Of a stretch of 16,373 nucleotides of DNA, positions 15,807-16,373 are shown one piece after another. A program made the position numbers and the translations under genes. The notes beneath the pieces were generated by a model. The model did not search any database. It saw only the letters and a list, made by a program, of their open reading frames with translations, and was not told where the DNA came from. The DNA is from Halanaerobiales bacterium. GTDB lineage: Bacteria > Bacillota_F > Halanaerobiia > DY22613. The DNA is taken from NCBI GenBank assembly GCA_023128035.1, contig JAGMES010000095.1, positions 1-16,373 on the forward strand, read 5' to 3'. How positions within the stretch are numbered: the stretch's first letter is position 1; each line of letters begins with the position of its first letter.

Positions 15807-16373
15807 ATGAAAAAATATATTATCTTTTTAACATTGCTGTTACTAATATTAGTAAAAATTCCTGTTATAGCAGCCGAAACGAAAGTTGGGTTTGGCGGTG
15901 ATTGGGAAATAGGTTCTCAACTTAAAGTTAATATGTTGACAGGGGTATTTGTAGATGAAAAAAAGCAATATGATTATTGGGTTAGAGGAAATTTATTATA
16001 TGTCCCTATAGATCAAAATGGAATACATGGCTTTTTAACCTTAGAAAAGCGAGGTTCATTTTCTGACATATGCTTGGGATATATTAATCCTTTTAACGAA
16101 AAATTGGATTTGGAAGTTGGTGTAAATTGGACTAAAAAAGAGAATAAAACAACTGAAAAGTTTATAGTTAATGGAAATTGGAACACAACATATGGAACTG
16201 TATTTTTAGGCGGAAAGTTGGGTTTAAATGGAGAAGAAATAACTCTGAAGTATTTTAGACCATATGAAAAGCATCTTCATAATAAGCTAATATTAAAAGG
16301 AAATGTGGGTTTACAACATTTGTGGGAAAGAGAAGGTAGAGAAATAAGTATTCCATTGAGAGCGAAAGGGATT
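15807..16373 (+). CDS. Exported beta-strand-rich protein, probable outer-membrane barrel (partial)
   Basis: An ATG at 15807, 6 bases after AAAGGAGG, opens a frame that continues past the window edge; 189 residues are visible. The N-terminus MKKYIIFLTLLLLILVKIPV, then IAAE, is a Sec signal with likely cleavage at or just after IAA. The mature part alternates polar and hydrophobic residues in strands broken by Gly/Asn turns, as in VGFGGDWEIGSQLKVNM, WVRGNLLYVPI, LGYINPFNEKLDLEVGVNW and TVFLGGKLGLNG. This is the look of an outer-membrane beta-barrel. I do not recognise the family. Being next to the usher-like gene suggests a companion outer-membrane protein, but a terminator separates them. The C-terminus, which would show whether it ends in an aromatic barrel signal, is outside the window. 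Confidence 0.7.
   Translation, partial: MKKYIIFLTLLLLILVKIPVIAAETKVGFGGDWEIGSQLKVNMLTGVFVDEKKQYDYWVRGNLLYVPIDQNGIHGFLTLEKRGSFSDICLGYINPFNEKLDLEVGVNWTKKENKTTEKFIVNGNWNTTYGTVFLGGKLGLNGEEITLKYFRPYEKHLHNKLILKGNVGLQHLWEREGREISIPLRAKGI

Noticed and set aside
1..16373. tRNA, rRNA, CRISPR arrays, insertion sequences or transposase genes
   Set aside because: No cloverleaf, rRNA core motif, regularly spaced repeat array, DDE-type gene or terminal inverted repeat pair was seen in the window.

Overview
The window is AT-rich, low-GC bacterial DNA. Strong AGGAGG-type ribosome binding sites and near-consensus sigma-A promoters point to a Firmicutes-type genome. It also encodes a probable chaperone, a large usher-like outer-membrane protein and a second exported beta-strand protein, which need an outer membrane. 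Together these suggest a diderm Firmicute, for example a Halanaerobiales-like anaerobe. That placement is inference; no rRNA or phylogenetic marker was analysed.

Layout. (1) 1-69 is the 3' end of an unidentified gene. (2) 189-1991 is typA/bipA with its own promoter and terminator. (3) 2107-3508, minus strand, is a RloA-like AAA ATPase followed by a translationally coupled rloB cut off after about 39 codons: a degraded RloAB-type accessory (probably defence) locus. Two abutting palindromes lie at its promoter. (4) 3750-4577, minus strand, is a ZIP/GufA-type metal transporter. (5) 4750-6198 is gltX with an excellent promoter and a bidirectional terminator. (6) 6237-7616, minus strand, is a two-gene selenium unit, yedE plus a DUF3343 Se/S-carrier-like protein. 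(7) 7857-9560 is argS, divergent from yedE across an intergenic region with nested inverted repeats. (8) 9561-9949 is non-coding, with two terminators. (9) 9950-16373 is a five-gene secreted-protein cluster, all on the plus strand and running off the window.

The most interesting part is the last cluster. It encodes a cysteine-containing exported protein, an acidic pilin-like exported protein, a PapD-like two-domain chaperone, a 1021-residue usher-like protein, and a partial exported beta-rich protein. Its logic matches chaperone-usher fimbriae: subunits, chaperone, usher. The sequences look strongly divergent. The usher candidate has an N-terminal domain resembling copper-amine-oxidase-N/stalk repeats, a plug-like segment, a long beta-rich region with an acidic helical insertion, and two C-terminal SdrD-B-like domains where classical ushers carry CTD1 and CTD2. 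A strong hairpin between the pilin-like gene and the chaperone gene could set subunit excess over assembly machinery. No function here has been tested; the assignment rests on motif recognition and gene order.

The remaining genes are ordinary housekeeping (typA, gltX, argS). Several start codons were moved to the Met preceded by the best Shine-Dalgarno sequence (ZIP, yedE, first fimbrial-cluster gene, usher).
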